Below are positions 42,751 through 51,340 of a stretch of 56,431 nt of DNA, piece by piece. Source of the stretch: Dehalococcoidia bacterium (lineage in GTDB: Bacteria > Chloroflexota > Dehalococcoidia > Bin125); the NCBI GenBank assembly GCA_022822375.1, contig JAJEBU010000092.1:1-56431 (forward strand), given 5' to 3'. The notes below the pieces were generated by a model that had not been told where the DNA came from, made no database searches, and worked only from the letters and a program-made list of their open reading frames with translations. Position numbers and translations under genes: made by a program. Every line of letters begins with the position of its first letter. The stretch's first letter is position 1.

Positions 42751-43560
42751 GTGAGCATCCTCGAAGCGATCGTACTGGCCGTCGTACAAGGGCTCAGCGA
42801 GTTCCTGCCGATCTCATCGAGCGGGCACCTCGCCCTCGCGCGCTGGCTGTTCGGTTGGGACGATCCAGGCCTCGACTTCGACGTTGCGGTGCACGTCGGC
42901 ACGCTCGCCGCCATACTCGTCGCCTTCCGCCGCGACGTCTGTGCGGTGATTTCCGGCCTGCGCTCAGACGTTGGCTGCGTCGAGGGTCTCAGGCCGCGGC
43001 GTCTGCTCTGGCTGGGGCTCATCGGCACGCTGCCGATCGTGATGGTCGGCGGGTTGTTCTACGAGACGCTGCAAGACGACTTGCGCGACGCGACGGCGGC
43101 GGGCGCATTCTTGCTCGTCACCGGAGTACTGATCGGCGGAGCGGAGTGGCGTACCCGTCGCGCCGCGCCGCAAGGCTCGCCGTTGGGAGCGGGTCAGGCA
43201 GCGGCGATTGGCGTCGCGCAATGCCTGGCGATCCTGCCGGGGATGTCCCGCTCGGGAATCTGCATGGTCGCGGGGATGGCGCTGGGACAATCTCGCGAGG
43301 CGGCGGCGCGATGGGCGTTCTGGCTCGCGATGCCGGCCCTGGCCGGTGCTGGAGTGCTGGCGGTGGCGGCGCTGATCGACGAAGGAGCATCGACCGGCGT
43401 GGATGTCCTCATTGTGGGAGCATTGGTCTCGTTTGCCACGGCGCTGGTGGCCATTCGAGCGCTGCTCTGGCTGGTGCGGGGCAGGTCGCTGGCTCCGTTC
43501 GCTGTGTACTGCGTGATCGCCGGCGCCGCGGTGTTGATCGCGCGCGCGGCCGGACTCTAG
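42751..43560 (+). CDS. uppP: Undecaprenyl-diphosphate phosphatase
   Basis: 269-residue integral membrane protein (BacA) that dephosphorylates undecaprenyl diphosphate to recycle the cell-wall lipid carrier. The conserved segments are GLSEFLPISSSGHLAL (14-29) and LPGMSRSG, both holding catalytic residues. Starts GTG with no clear ribosome-binding site. It converges with the carboxyltransferase gene; the two stops overlap by 4 bases (43557-43560). Confidence 0.92.
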   Translation: MSILEAIVLAVVQGLSEFLPISSSGHLALARWLFGWDDPGLDFDVAVHVGTLAAILVAFRRDVCAVISGLRSDVGCVEGLRPRRLLWLGLIGTLPIVMVGGLFYETLQDDLRDATAAGAFLLVTGVLIGGAEWRTRRAAPQGSPLGAGQAAAIGVAQCLAILPGMSRSGICMVAGMALGQSREAAARWAFWLAMPALAGAGVLAVAALIDEGASTGVDVLIVGALVSFATALVAIRALLWLVRGRSLAPFAVYCVIAGAAVLIARAAGL

Positions 43561-45128
43561 GGGCGGACTCCGTAGATGGGCTTCGGTTCGAGCTCATGCG
43601 GCAGCACCTTGTAGGCGCGCTCGACGAACTGTTGCAGGTAGCTGCGTGTCTGGCGCGGATCGATGATCTCCTCGATGCCGAATGTCTCGGCGGTTCGGAA
43701 GACGCTGCGCAGGGAGCGCAGATCGGACTCGATTTCCTCGCGCCGCGCCGCAGGATCGTCGGCTTCCGCGATCTCGCGGCGGTAGGCCGCGTCGACGCCG
43801 CCCTCAATCGGGATCGAGCCCCACTCGCCCGATGGCCAGCCGAGCCGGTAGTTGAGCCGCGCCGCGTTGCCGGTGGCCATACCGGCCATGCCGTAGCACT
43901 TGCGGATCACGATCGTGAGCTGCGGCACGGTCGCCTGCAGTCCGACCCACATGGCGCGCATCCCCGCGCGGAGCGTGCCTTCGCGTTCGGCTTGCTCGCC
44001 GATCATGAAGCCTGGCACGTCGACCAGATAGACGATCGGGATGTGGAAGTAGTTGCACAGCTCGAGGAAGTGCGTTTGCTTATCGGAGCCGTCGCGGTCG
44101 AGCGCGCCGCCGTTCTTGAGCGGGTTGTTGGCCACGATCGCGATCGGCAGTCCGTCAATGCGGGCGAAGGCGGTGATCACGGCCGTGCCCCAGTGCGGCT
44201 TGACCTCGAAGAACTCACCTCCGTCGACGACCGAGCCGATCAGTTGATGCATGGAGTACGGACGCCGGGTGTTGCGCGGCACAAGGTCGATCAGGCTCTC
44301 GGCGGCCCCGTCTGGGGCATCGCGGACAGGTGCGGCCGGGGGCAGTTCGTTCACGTTGTCGGGCAGATAGGAGAGTACCTGGCGGATCTGGTTGAACGCG
44401 TCCGGCTCGTCTTCGGCTTCGTTGTCGATGCAGCCGGAGGTGTGCACGTGGATGTGCGATCCGCCCAGCGATTCGTTGGTGACGTCATGTCCGATGCCGC
44501 GCTTCACGACGGGCGGCCCGGCGGCGAACATGGCCGAGCGGCCTTTCGTCATGACGGACCAGTGCACCATCATCGCGCGGCCTGACGGTCCGCCGGCGAT
44601 GGCGCCCAACACGCCAGCCAGGACTGGCACGTTGCGCATCGCCTCAATCGACGTCATAAAGCTCGATCCGCCGCCGTTGGGCAGGTAGGTGGTGCCCATT
44701 CGCTTGGTCGCGGCGACGTTGGCGCCGGCTCCGTCGATCAACAGGATCAGCGGCACTCGGTACTCCAGGGCCAGCTGCTCGCAGAATCCGCCCAATCCGC
44801 CCTTCAACCGCTGCATGGGAAAGAGCGCCGATCCGCCCTGGATGGTGAAGTCCTCGCCGCCCACCGCGACCGTGCGGCCGTCGATCTTGCCCAGCCCCAT
44901 CACGTATGAGGCGGGCGTGAACCCGACCAGCTCGCCGTCCTCGTACTCGCCCAGACCGGCCAACGCGCCCACTTCGTGGAACGACCCGTCATCGAGCAGA
45001 CCATCGATCCGCTCGCGCACCGTCAGGCGGCCCAATCGGTGTTGGCGCTCAATCCGGTCGGGAGTGCCGCCTCTGGCGGCCAGCTCGGCTCTGTAGCGCA
45101 GTTCTTCGACTTCAGGCTCCCAGACCAT
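43557..45128 (-). CDS. Acyl-CoA carboxylase beta (carboxyltransferase) subunit
   Basis: 523 residues. The crotonase-like double domain is clear: LTVRERIDGLLDDGSF, GKIDGRTVAVGGEDFTIQGGS, the N-terminal oxyanion segment GGGSSFM, and the C-terminal VVANNPLKNGGALDRDGSDKQTHFLELCNYFHIPIVYLVDVPGF with GYMAG-like turn MAGMATGN. It transfers CO2 from carboxybiotin to an acyl-CoA such as propionyl- or methylcrotonyl-CoA. No biotin carboxylase or carrier subunit is nearby. GAGGAG precedes the ATG. Exact substrate not decided. Confidence 0.92.
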   Translation of the reverse strand: MVWEPEVEELRYRAELAARGGTPDRIERQHRLGRLTVRERIDGLLDDGSFHEVGALAGLGEYEDGELVGFTPASYVMGLGKIDGRTVAVGGEDFTIQGGSALFPMQRLKGGLGGFCEQLALEYRVPLILLIDGAGANVAATKRMGTTYLPNGGGSSFMTSIEAMRNVPVLAGVLGAIAGGPSGRAMMVHWSVMTKGRSAMFAAGPPVVKRGIGHDVTNESLGGSHIHVHTSGCIDNEAEDEPDAFNQIRQVLSYLPDNVNELPPAAPVRDAPDGAAESLIDLVPRNTRRPYSMHQLIGSVVDGGEFFEVKPHWGTAVITAFARIDGLPIAIVANNPLKNGGALDRDGSDKQTHFLELCNYFHIPIVYLVDVPGFMIGEQAEREGTLRAGMRAMWVGLQATVPQLTIVIRKCYGMAGMATGNAARLNYRLGWPSGEWGSIPIEGGVDAAYRREIAEADDPAARREEIESDLRSLRSVFRTAETFGIEEIIDPRQTRSYLQQFVERAYKVLPHELEPKPIYGVRP

Positions 45129-45192
45129 GGCGCACTCCTCGCGGTCGCGTACGATGGCCGAAGTCTAGGCGGGAACTCAACAGGCGGCGAAC

Positions 45193-45438
45193 ATGGCGGA
45201 CTTCAAGAATCGGCTTCACGAACAGCTGGCCAAGCGCACGGCCCGCAATGCCTTCCGCGACGCCGGCCCCGACGCCGGCGAGGTCACGGTCTGGTGCGAG
45301 GTGATGAACGTCTCATTCACTTCGGCAGACGAGGATGACCTTCGCGAGCAGCTCGAGGCGCACTACAAGTCGGCCGAATACCGCCGCGCGACGAACATCA
45401 CGATCGACAAACAGCGAGAGCTGCGTCAGCAGCAATAG
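45193..45438 (+). CDS. Small protein of unknown function
   Basis: 81 residues, mostly helical and charged (MADFKNRLHEQLAKRTARN ... QREL). No signal peptide or membrane segment. It contains one Cys. AGGCGG lies at a normal distance before the ATG. It starts 64 bp after the divergent carboxyltransferase and 51 bp before the fused CoA-transferase. Not recognised. Confidence 0.6.
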   Translation: MADFKNRLHEQLAKRTARNAFRDAGPDAGEVTVWCEVMNVSFTSADEDDLREQLEAHYKSAEYRRATNITIDKQRELRQQQ

Positions 45439-45489
45439 TCACGGCAGGCCGCGTCCGCATTACCATGCCCGCAGACGGGAACGGGCAAT

Positions 45490-47880
45490 ATGGTCACAGC
45501 TCTGGACGGATTGCGGGTGCTCGACATTTCGGAGGGCCTGGCCGCGCCCTTCGCGGCCAAGCTGCTGGGCGATCTGGGCGCGGACGTGATCAAGCTCGAA
45601 CCGCCCGGCGGTGACTCCGCCCGCGGTCGCGCGGCCGACCCTGAGGCGTCGCCCGCGTTCCTCTTCGCCAACACCTCAAAGCGCTCCGTTCACGACGACT
45701 ACTCGATCTGGAATCGGCTGATCGCCGGCGCAGACGTGGTCATCTCCCACCGAACCGAGTCGTACCTCGCCTCAAGAGGCTCCGGGTACGAGGCGCTGCG
45801 CTCGATCAACCCGCGCATCATCCTGACGACGGTGACCGGCTTCGGATCGACCGGTCCATACGCCGAGTGGGACTGGAATCACCTGACCTGCTGCGCCATC
45901 GGCGGATTCTCGCACCTGTGCGGACGACAAGAGCGGGAGCCGCTGCAGCTGGGCGGCTCCTACACCGAGACATTGGCCGGCTCCTACGCAGCGGTGGGCA
46001 CGATGGTGGCCGTCTACGGACAGTCGATGTACGGACGCGGCGACCACGTCGACGTGTCAGCGCAGGAGGCGGCGATCAACGCGGCTCTGCTGCTCCCGCA
46101 GCGTTATGAGTACACCGGTGATCTTGGCGAGCGCCGCGCGGACATTGGTCCCGCGCCGTCGTTCATCCTGCCCACGTCCGACGGCTACGTCGGCGCCAAC
46201 GTGCTGACGCAGGCGCAGTGGGAAATGATGTGTCAGTTCTTCGGACGTCCCGAGTTGATTGACGATCCGCTCTTCGCCGGGCCGTGGGATCGGATGGCGA
46301 ACTCGCGCGAACTCGCCAACGAGCTGGCCGAGCAGACCCGCGACCGCACCGCTGAGGACGTCTTCCACGATGCGCAGACCTGGCGCATCCCGTTCGGACT
46401 CATTCCGTCGCTGGCGGAAGTGCTCGACCTGCTGCCGCATCGCGAGCGCGATTACTTCCTCGACCTCGATCACCCGCGCGCCGGGCGTCTGCGGATGCCA
46501 GGCGTTCCCTGGCTGTTTGGGGAAGAGCGTCCGACCGGCACCCGTCCGCCGCTGTTGGGCGAGCACAACGACGAGGTAGTCGCGGCCGGCGACGCGCTCT
46601 GGCCACCGCGCCCGGACCCGGCCGAGTCCGACCACGCACCCGAGCGGCCGCTGGACGGGCTGCGCGTGATCGACCTCTCGATGTTCATGTCAGGGCCGAT
46701 GACATCGTTGGTCTTCGCCGACGGCGGTGCTGATGTCGTGAAGATCGAATCGGTCCAGCGCTTCGATGGCTGGCGCGCGAGCGGCGCCGCTGAAGACTTT
46801 TGGTGGGAGTGGGCGCCGCAGTTCAACTGGGTCAACCGCAACAAGCACGGCATCACGCTGAACCTGACCGATCCGCGCGGCGCCGACGCCGTCCGACGCA
46901 TGGTGCGAGACGCAGACATTCTGGTCGAGAACTACACGCCTCGTGTGATGGGCAACTTCGGGCTTGCGTACGAGCAGCTGCGCGAGATCAACCCGGAGCT
47001 GATCATGATTTCGATGCCTGGATTCGGACTGACGGGTACGTGGTCGCACTACACGGCCTTCGCCAACACGACCGAGCAGATGTCGGGTCTGCCGCATCTG
47101 ACGGGTTACCGCGACGACCAGCCGATCTTCAGCGGCACGACCGGCGGCGATCCGCTGGCCGGCGTGATGGGCGCGCTGGCGCTGCTCTCGGCGCTGGAGC
47201 GCCGCCGCCGATTGCAAGCGGCCGGCCAACCGGGCGGTTGTCACATCGATCTCTCGCAGACGGAGACGGCGACGATTTATCTGGGCGACGCCATCACCGC
47301 CTACGCCATCTCCGGCGATGACCCAGGCCGCGTCGGCAACGATCATCCGCAAATGGTCCCGCACAACACCTATCGCTGCAGCGAGGAACAGTGGATCGCG
47401 ATCGCCTGTGAGACCGATCAACAGTTCACGCGCCTCGCCCGATTGATCGGGCGAGAGGACTGGCTGGAGCGATTCGCATCCTTGTCGGAGCGCGACGCCG
47501 CACGCGAGGAGATCGACTCAGCCATCGCGGATTGGACCCGCGAGCAGCAGGCTCAATCCCTGATGCGCGAGCTGCAGTCGATCGGCATTACTGCGGCCGC
47601 CGTCCAACACGGGCTCAACCTGCTGCAGGACGCGCACCTCGCGGAGCGAGGCTTCTTCATCACCCAGCATCATCGCTACGCGGGCACCAAGCGCTATCCG
47701 CTCCAGCCCTACCGATTCCAGCGCTGGCAAGGTCCCGAAGCACACCGTCCGTCGCCGACGCTGGGTGAGCACACCAGGCCGGTGTTGATGCGATTGACCG
47801 ACCTCTCGGAGGCCGACATCGATCAGATGGAGTCCGACGACGTGATCGGCACAATTCCGCTGGCAGCGCGCGGCGATTAA
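45490..47880 (+). CDS. Fused double CaiB/BaiF family protein
   Basis: 796 residues made of two complete CaiB/BaiF domains in one chain: residues 1 to about 380, and about 388-796. Each half starts with the family signature (LDGLRVLDISEGLAAPFAAKLLGDLGADVIKLEPP; LDGLRVIDLSMFMSGPMTSLVFADGGADVVKIES). The loop that normally has the catalytic Asp reads WDWNHLTCCAIGG in half 1 (Asp128 is two residues off; the aligned position is Asn130/His131) and AFANTTEQMSG in half 2 (Asn526). Thus neither half clearly keeps the Asp. It may therefore work differently, or use a neighbouring acid. The FAH hydrolase gene follows, pointing to one catabolic route. Confidence 0.9.
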   Translation: MVTALDGLRVLDISEGLAAPFAAKLLGDLGADVIKLEPPGGDSARGRAADPEASPAFLFANTSKRSVHDDYSIWNRLIAGADVVISHRTESYLASRGSGYEALRSINPRIILTTVTGFGSTGPYAEWDWNHLTCCAIGGFSHLCGRQEREPLQLGGSYTETLAGSYAAVGTMVAVYGQSMYGRGDHVDVSAQEAAINAALLLPQRYEYTGDLGERRADIGPAPSFILPTSDGYVGANVLTQAQWEMMCQFFGRPELIDDPLFAGPWDRMANSRELANELAEQTRDRTAEDVFHDAQTWRIPFGLIPSLAEVLDLLPHRERDYFLDLDHPRAGRLRMPGVPWLFGEERPTGTRPPLLGEHNDEVVAAGDALWPPRPDPAESDHAPERPLDGLRVIDLSMFMSGPMTSLVFADGGADVVKIESVQRFDGWRASGAAEDFWWEWAPQFNWVNRNKHGITLNLTDPRGADAVRRMVRDADILVENYTPRVMGNFGLAYEQLREINPELIMISMPGFGLTGTWSHYTAFANTTEQMSGLPHLTGYRDDQPIFSGTTGGDPLAGVMGALALLSALERRRRLQAAGQPGGCHIDLSQTETATIYLGDAITAYAISGDDPGRVGNDHPQMVPHNTYRCSEEQWIAIACETDQQFTRLARLIGREDWLERFASLSERDAAREEIDSAIADWTREQQAQSLMRELQSIGITAAAVQHGLNLLQDAHLAERGFFITQHHRYAGTKRYPLQPYRFQRWQGPEAHRPSPTLGEHTRPVLMRLTDLSEADIDQMESDDVIGTIPLAARGD

Positions 47881-47947
47881 CCTGACCACATCAGCGGTCG
47901 GCCGCGCTGATCGACTGTGCGGCCGCACATCGAAACCGGAGCACGCA

Positions 47948-48832
47948 ATGAGACTGGCCAGCTTTGCCTTTGAGGACACGGTCCGCGTGGGCGTGGTGGT
48001 AGGCAACGAAGTGGTCGACCTGTACCTGGCGGAGCCCGAGGCGCCAACGGATATGTCGGCATTTCTGTCGCTGGGAGAGGAAGGGCGCGTGATGGCCGAG
48101 ATGGCCGTCGAGCGCGGCGGCAATCGGCGTCCGCTCTCCGACGTGCAGCTGCTGTCTCCGGTGCCGAGTCCGCGCAAGTTTTTGGCCGTCGGTCTGAACT
48201 ACGGCGACCACATCGCCGAGACCGGTGCGCAAACGCCCCGCATGCCGACGATCTTCACCAAGCAGGTCAGCTGCGTGCAGCGTCCAGGCGGTGGGATCGA
48301 GATCCCGCTCGCCTCGAGAAACGTCGACTACGAGGGTGAACTGGGCATCGTGATCGGCAAGTCCTGCCGTCACGTCGCGGCCGCCGACGCCGCGGATGTC
48401 ATCGCCGGCTACACGATCGTCAACGATGTCTCCGTGCGCGACTTCCAGCGTCACACGCCGCAGTTCACGATGGGCAAGTCGTTTGACACACACGGTCCCG
48501 TCGGACCCGTGATCGTCACCGGCGACGAGCTGGGCGACCCGCACACGCTGGGCATCCAGACTCGCGTGAATGGCGAGCTGCGCCAGGACTCCAACACGAA
48601 GCACCTGATCTTCAACTGCTACGACATCATCGAGTACGTCACGCAAGCAATGACGTTGGAGCCAGGCGACATCATCGCCACCGGCACGCCGTCAGGCGTC
48701 GCCGCCGCGATGACGCCGCCGCGCTGGCTCGTCGCGGGAGACACAGTCAGCATCACGATTGCCGGGATTGGGACGCTGGAGAACACGTGCATCGAGGAGG
48801 TTGAGGCGTCGGATGGCGATGGCCATCATTAG
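47948..48832 (+). CDS. Fumarylacetoacetate-hydrolase family protein
   Basis: 294 residues. FLAVGLNYGDHIAETG opens the catalytic domain and VDYEGELGIVIGKSCRHV gives metal ligands (Glu pair); MTLEPGDIIATGTPSGV is the C-terminal signature. Members hydrolyse C-C bonds of beta-diketones, isomerise or decarboxylate oxaloacetate-like acids. The N-terminal 60 residues match the FAH short N-domain. GGAG lies 6 bases before the ATG. It follows the fused CoA-transferase by 67 bp. Confidence 0.92.
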   Translation: MRLASFAFEDTVRVGVVVGNEVVDLYLAEPEAPTDMSAFLSLGEEGRVMAEMAVERGGNRRPLSDVQLLSPVPSPRKFLAVGLNYGDHIAETGAQTPRMPTIFTKQVSCVQRPGGGIEIPLASRNVDYEGELGIVIGKSCRHVAAADAADVIAGYTIVNDVSVRDFQRHTPQFTMGKSFDTHGPVGPVIVTGDELGDPHTLGIQTRVNGELRQDSNTKHLIFNCYDIIEYVTQAMTLEPGDIIATGTPSGVAAAMTPPRWLVAGDTVSITIAGIGTLENTCIEEVEASDGDGHH

Positions 48833-48865
48833 GGCGATGGAATCTCCCACCAGTTTGCTCACGGC

Positions 48866-49123
48866 TCACAGAGACCTGATGATTCGCTCATACTCGTCGT
48901 GGCGGCCAATCCAGAACCACAGGAAGTCTTCACCGTCCCAAACGGCAACCGCTCGATGATTGCGGTCAACCCTGGCCACCCAGAAATTGCCGGCGTTCTT
49001 GAAGTGCACGGACGGGTGCGACGAGTTGTCGGACATCAACTGAAAGCTGCGGACGACCGCTTGCTGAACCGATTGCGGCAGTTGACGGTAGGCCGTCCAA
49101 AACCTGCGCGATGTCCGATGCAC
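48866..49123 (-). CDS. RelE/ParE-like toxin
   Basis: 85 residues. RFWTAYRQLPQSVQQAVVRSFQLM, then VHFKNAGNFWVARVDRNHRAVAVWDGEDFLWFWIGRHDEYERII is the RelE/ParE fold with the basic ARVDRNHR core and the C-terminal HDEYERII. It would be an mRNA interferase or gyrase-directed toxin. The GTG start directly follows the antitoxin stop without a gap. The antitoxin gene is upstream on the same strand, as is usual. Confidence 0.85.
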   Translation of the reverse strand: MHRTSRRFWTAYRQLPQSVQQAVVRSFQLMSDNSSHPSVHFKNAGNFWVARVDRNHRAVAVWDGEDFLWFWIGRHDEYERIIRSL

Positions 49124-49342
49124 CTAACGTCGCTCGACCCCAGGAAGGTCTCTCAACAGGCCGCGGCGCTTGTCTTCTAGCGCCTCTTTTGCGAGAAAGT
49201 CCAGGCGGCCAGCTTCACTGTCCGCGGCGATCTGCCGATCCCAATCGTCCCAATCGGCTTCCGCGAGCCATTGACGAATCCGCTCGTAGTCCTCTTCAGG
49301 CAGAGCCTCAATCGCTTGCTGAATCTCTTCGACGGTCTGCAT
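49124..49342 (-). CDS. Antitoxin of a RelE/ParE-like pair
   Basis: 72 residues, acidic and helical: VEEIQQAIEALPEEDYERIRQWLAE is the recognisable start of short antitoxins of this class (IEALP..e...l..WL.e.d...WD.qi..D...G). The stop abuts the toxin GTG. GGAG is 6 bases before the ATG. It would bind the toxin and probably repress the operon. Confidence 0.82.
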   Translation of the reverse strand: MQTVEEIQQAIEALPEEDYERIRQWLAEADWDDWDRQIAADSEAGRLDFLAKEALEDKRRGLLRDLPGVERR

Positions 49343-49380
49343 GATCCACTCCGAATTCGCTCCATCCCCACGAGATCAGT

Positions 49381-49980
49381 TTATCGCGCGAGCGCCTCAG
49401 CGACGGGCGGCCACATCTTGGCCATCGCGGGCGTCGAGCCAGGCGGTGTCGGACGCGCGCTGTAGAAGCGATCTTCTGGCCTTGTGTAGAGCTGGATCAG
49501 CGTTGGTCCGTCGGCCGCGAGCAGCTCGTCGAGCGCCGCGTCGAACTCTTCGGCGTCGCCAAAGCTGGCGGTCTGGGCGTAGCCAGCGCCCTTGGCCATT
49601 TGCGCAAAGTCGACCTCCGCCTGCGACGGCAGCGGCTGCGATCCTGAAGTCTCGTAGACGCCGTTGTGGACGACGATGTGCAGAAAGTTCGTCGGCGCCG
49701 CGCCGGCGATGGTGCCCAACGAGCCGAGCTGCATCATCAGCGAGCCGTCTCCGTCGATCACCCAGACGTCGCGCTCGGGCTGAGCCAGCGCGACGCCCAA
49801 CGCGAGCGTCGAGGCGCCGCCCATGAAGCCGATGCAGGCGAGGTTGAGCTCGTGCGGCGATTTCTGCCGCCAGACGCCGTTGGCGGTCATCGTGCCGACC
49901 ACGACTTGCTGCTCGCGGCGGCGCGCGAGCACCTCCATCGCGGCGTCGAGCGACATGCGGCGTGCGTCTTGGTTCGTCAT
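49381..49980 (-). CDS. ThDP-dependent decarboxylase, ThDP-binding subunit (ComE-like)
   Basis: 199 residues. The diphosphate/Mg2+ motif starts at GDGSLMMQLGSLGTIAG and ends HNGVYETSG, i.e. the GDG...N pattern of ThDP enzymes. GIGFMGG-like CIGFMGGASTLALG precedes it. It is the C-terminal half of a split enzyme like sulfopyruvate or phosphonopyruvate decarboxylase. Starts ATGA on the partner stop. No gene for coenzyme-M, sulfolactate or phosphonate metabolism is adjacent, so the substrate is open. A RelE pair follows. Confidence 0.85.
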   Translation of the reverse strand: MTNQDARRMSLDAAMEVLARRREQQVVVGTMTANGVWRQKSPHELNLACIGFMGGASTLALGVALAQPERDVWVIDGDGSLMMQLGSLGTIAGAAPTNFLHIVVHNGVYETSGSQPLPSQAEVDFAQMAKGAGYAQTASFGDAEEFDAALDELLAADGPTLIQLYTRPEDRFYSARPTPPGSTPAMAKMWPPVAEALAR

Positions 49981-50483
49981 GATGTCGGCGCTCCTACCAG
50001 CAAGGCGACCGGTCCGCCGCGTGACGCGGCCTCGTCGAACGCCGTCTCGACGCAGCTCAGGTCTTCGGGTCCGTCCAGCAGATGCCAGGGCACGCCCAGC
50101 GTCTCGAGCAGCGGCTGACAGAGCCGAACCATCGAGGAGCCATCATCGTTGGGGTCCAGCTCGGGGTCGCGGCCCAGCAGTCCGATCATGATCACGATCG
50201 GAAACTGGCCGTCGAGTCCCAATCCGCGCAGATTGTTGACCGACGCGTACAGTCCGGCGTGTTGAATGTTCATCAGGGGGCGGCGCCCGCCGATGATCAG
50301 CCCGGCCGACACGGCCAGCGCCTCATCCTCCGTCGAGCAATGCACCGTGCGAATCTCGTTGTCGGCCATCAGGAGCTCAAGCAACGTACGCTGGTGCGTA
50401 TCGGGCACGAGCACGACGTCCTGGACGCCGGCCGCGCGGATCGCATTCCACAGCTCACTTGCGGGGATCGACTGCGCCGCCAT
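49977..50483 (-). CDS. ThDP-dependent decarboxylase, pyrimidine-binding subunit (ComD-like)
   Basis: 168 residues, the N-terminal half of the split decarboxylase. The key acid that activates ThDP is the Glu in HCSTEDEALAVSAGL. The start ASELWNAIRAAGVQDVVLVPDTHQRTLLE is typical of ComD/phosphonopyruvate decarboxylase. ATG 50483 has a perfect GGAGG five bases upstream, preferred over a longer in-frame start at 50501. Together with the next gene it forms a two-chain enzyme in the cytoplasm. Confidence 0.85.
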   Translation of the reverse strand: MAAQSIPASELWNAIRAAGVQDVVLVPDTHQRTLLELLMADNEIRTVHCSTEDEALAVSAGLIIGGRRPLMNIQHAGLYASVNNLRGLGLDGQFPIVIMIGLLGRDPELDPNDDGSSMVRLCQPLLETLGVPWHLLDGPEDLSCVETAFDEAASRGGPVALLVGAPTS

Positions 50484-50545
50484 GAATGCCTCCAACCGCA
50501 AACAACCCGCGCCCGATCAGCGATCTGCGCGACTGACTCAACGCC

Positions 50546-51235
50546 ATGAATGATACCGACCAGCAAGACGCATCCCCCGACGCCCCCGGCGGGCTGCCGG
50601 AGGAGAACCCCAATCGTCCGCGCGAGTATCACGGCGGACGCACGGTGATTGCCGGCATCGGCGTGGTGATCGCGGTTGCCGCGGCACTCTGGCTGACGTT
50701 GATCCAGCCAGGTCCGGACGATGGCGGCGACGTCGCTGGAGTCCTTGAGTTGCCTGCCGAGCTGAATCCGGACTCGCGCGTGGTTGGCGACCGTCCCGAT
50801 CAACTCGCGCCGGACTTTGAGCTGCGCACGTTGGACGGCGGGTTGCTGAGACTGTCTGACCTGCGCGGGCAGCCGGTGCTGATCAACTTCTGGGCGTCCT
50901 GGTGCGGACCCTGCCGACGCGAAGTCCCGGCGCTGATCCGCGTGCAGGAGCGCTGGCGGGACAACGGACTCGTCGTGCTGGGCGTCAACATCGAGGAGTC
51001 GGACGGACGCGCACAGACCTTCGCCGACGAGTTTGGCATCAACTATCCGTTGCCGATGGATTATCGCGGAGCGGTCTTTCGCGCCTACGGCGGCGGCGGC
51101 ATCAACGGTCCCCCGCGTTCATTCTTCATCAATCCCGATGGCGTGATTGAGCTCGTCTATGCCGGCCAAGCGCCTGATCAGCAGATCGAGGTCGATGTTG
51201 GCCGATTCGTGCAGAAGCACACGGACATTCCGTAA
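50546..51235 (+). CDS. Membrane-anchored TlpA/ResA-like thioredoxin
   Basis: 229 residues. A short cytoplasmic start is followed by one membrane helix (about 32-53, VIAGIGVVIAVAAALWLTLI), so the redox domain is outside. The domain has APDFELRTLDGGLLRLSDLRG, the active site WCGPC (119-123) and the cis-proline region GPPRSFFI. It probably reduces disulfides in extracytoplasmic proteins, for example in cytochrome c maturation or peroxide defence. Divergent from the decarboxylase by 62 bp. No cytochrome gene is nearby. Confidence 0.92.
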   Translation: MNDTDQQDASPDAPGGLPEENPNRPREYHGGRTVIAGIGVVIAVAAALWLTLIQPGPDDGGDVAGVLELPAELNPDSRVVGDRPDQLAPDFELRTLDGGLLRLSDLRGQPVLINFWASWCGPCRREVPALIRVQERWRDNGLVVLGVNIEESDGRAQTFADEFGINYPLPMDYRGAVFRAYGGGGINGPPRSFFINPDGVIELVYAGQAPDQQIEVDVGRFVQKHTDIP

Positions 51236-51340
51236 CCCAACGGACAGGATGGTCGGGCATCAACCGCACGGCGCGTCCGCAGCACGGCGAGCCGAATAGA
51301 TTGGCAGGACAGACGCAGAGCATCGGCGAGGAGGACGGCG

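Noticed and set aside
42741-44585. Very long plus-strand open frame (614 codons) over uppP and the carboxyltransferase gene
   Set aside because: It runs in another frame through uppP and antisense to the well-conserved carboxyltransferase. Composition (Arg/Gly/His-rich, no motif) is that of high-GC shadow frames.
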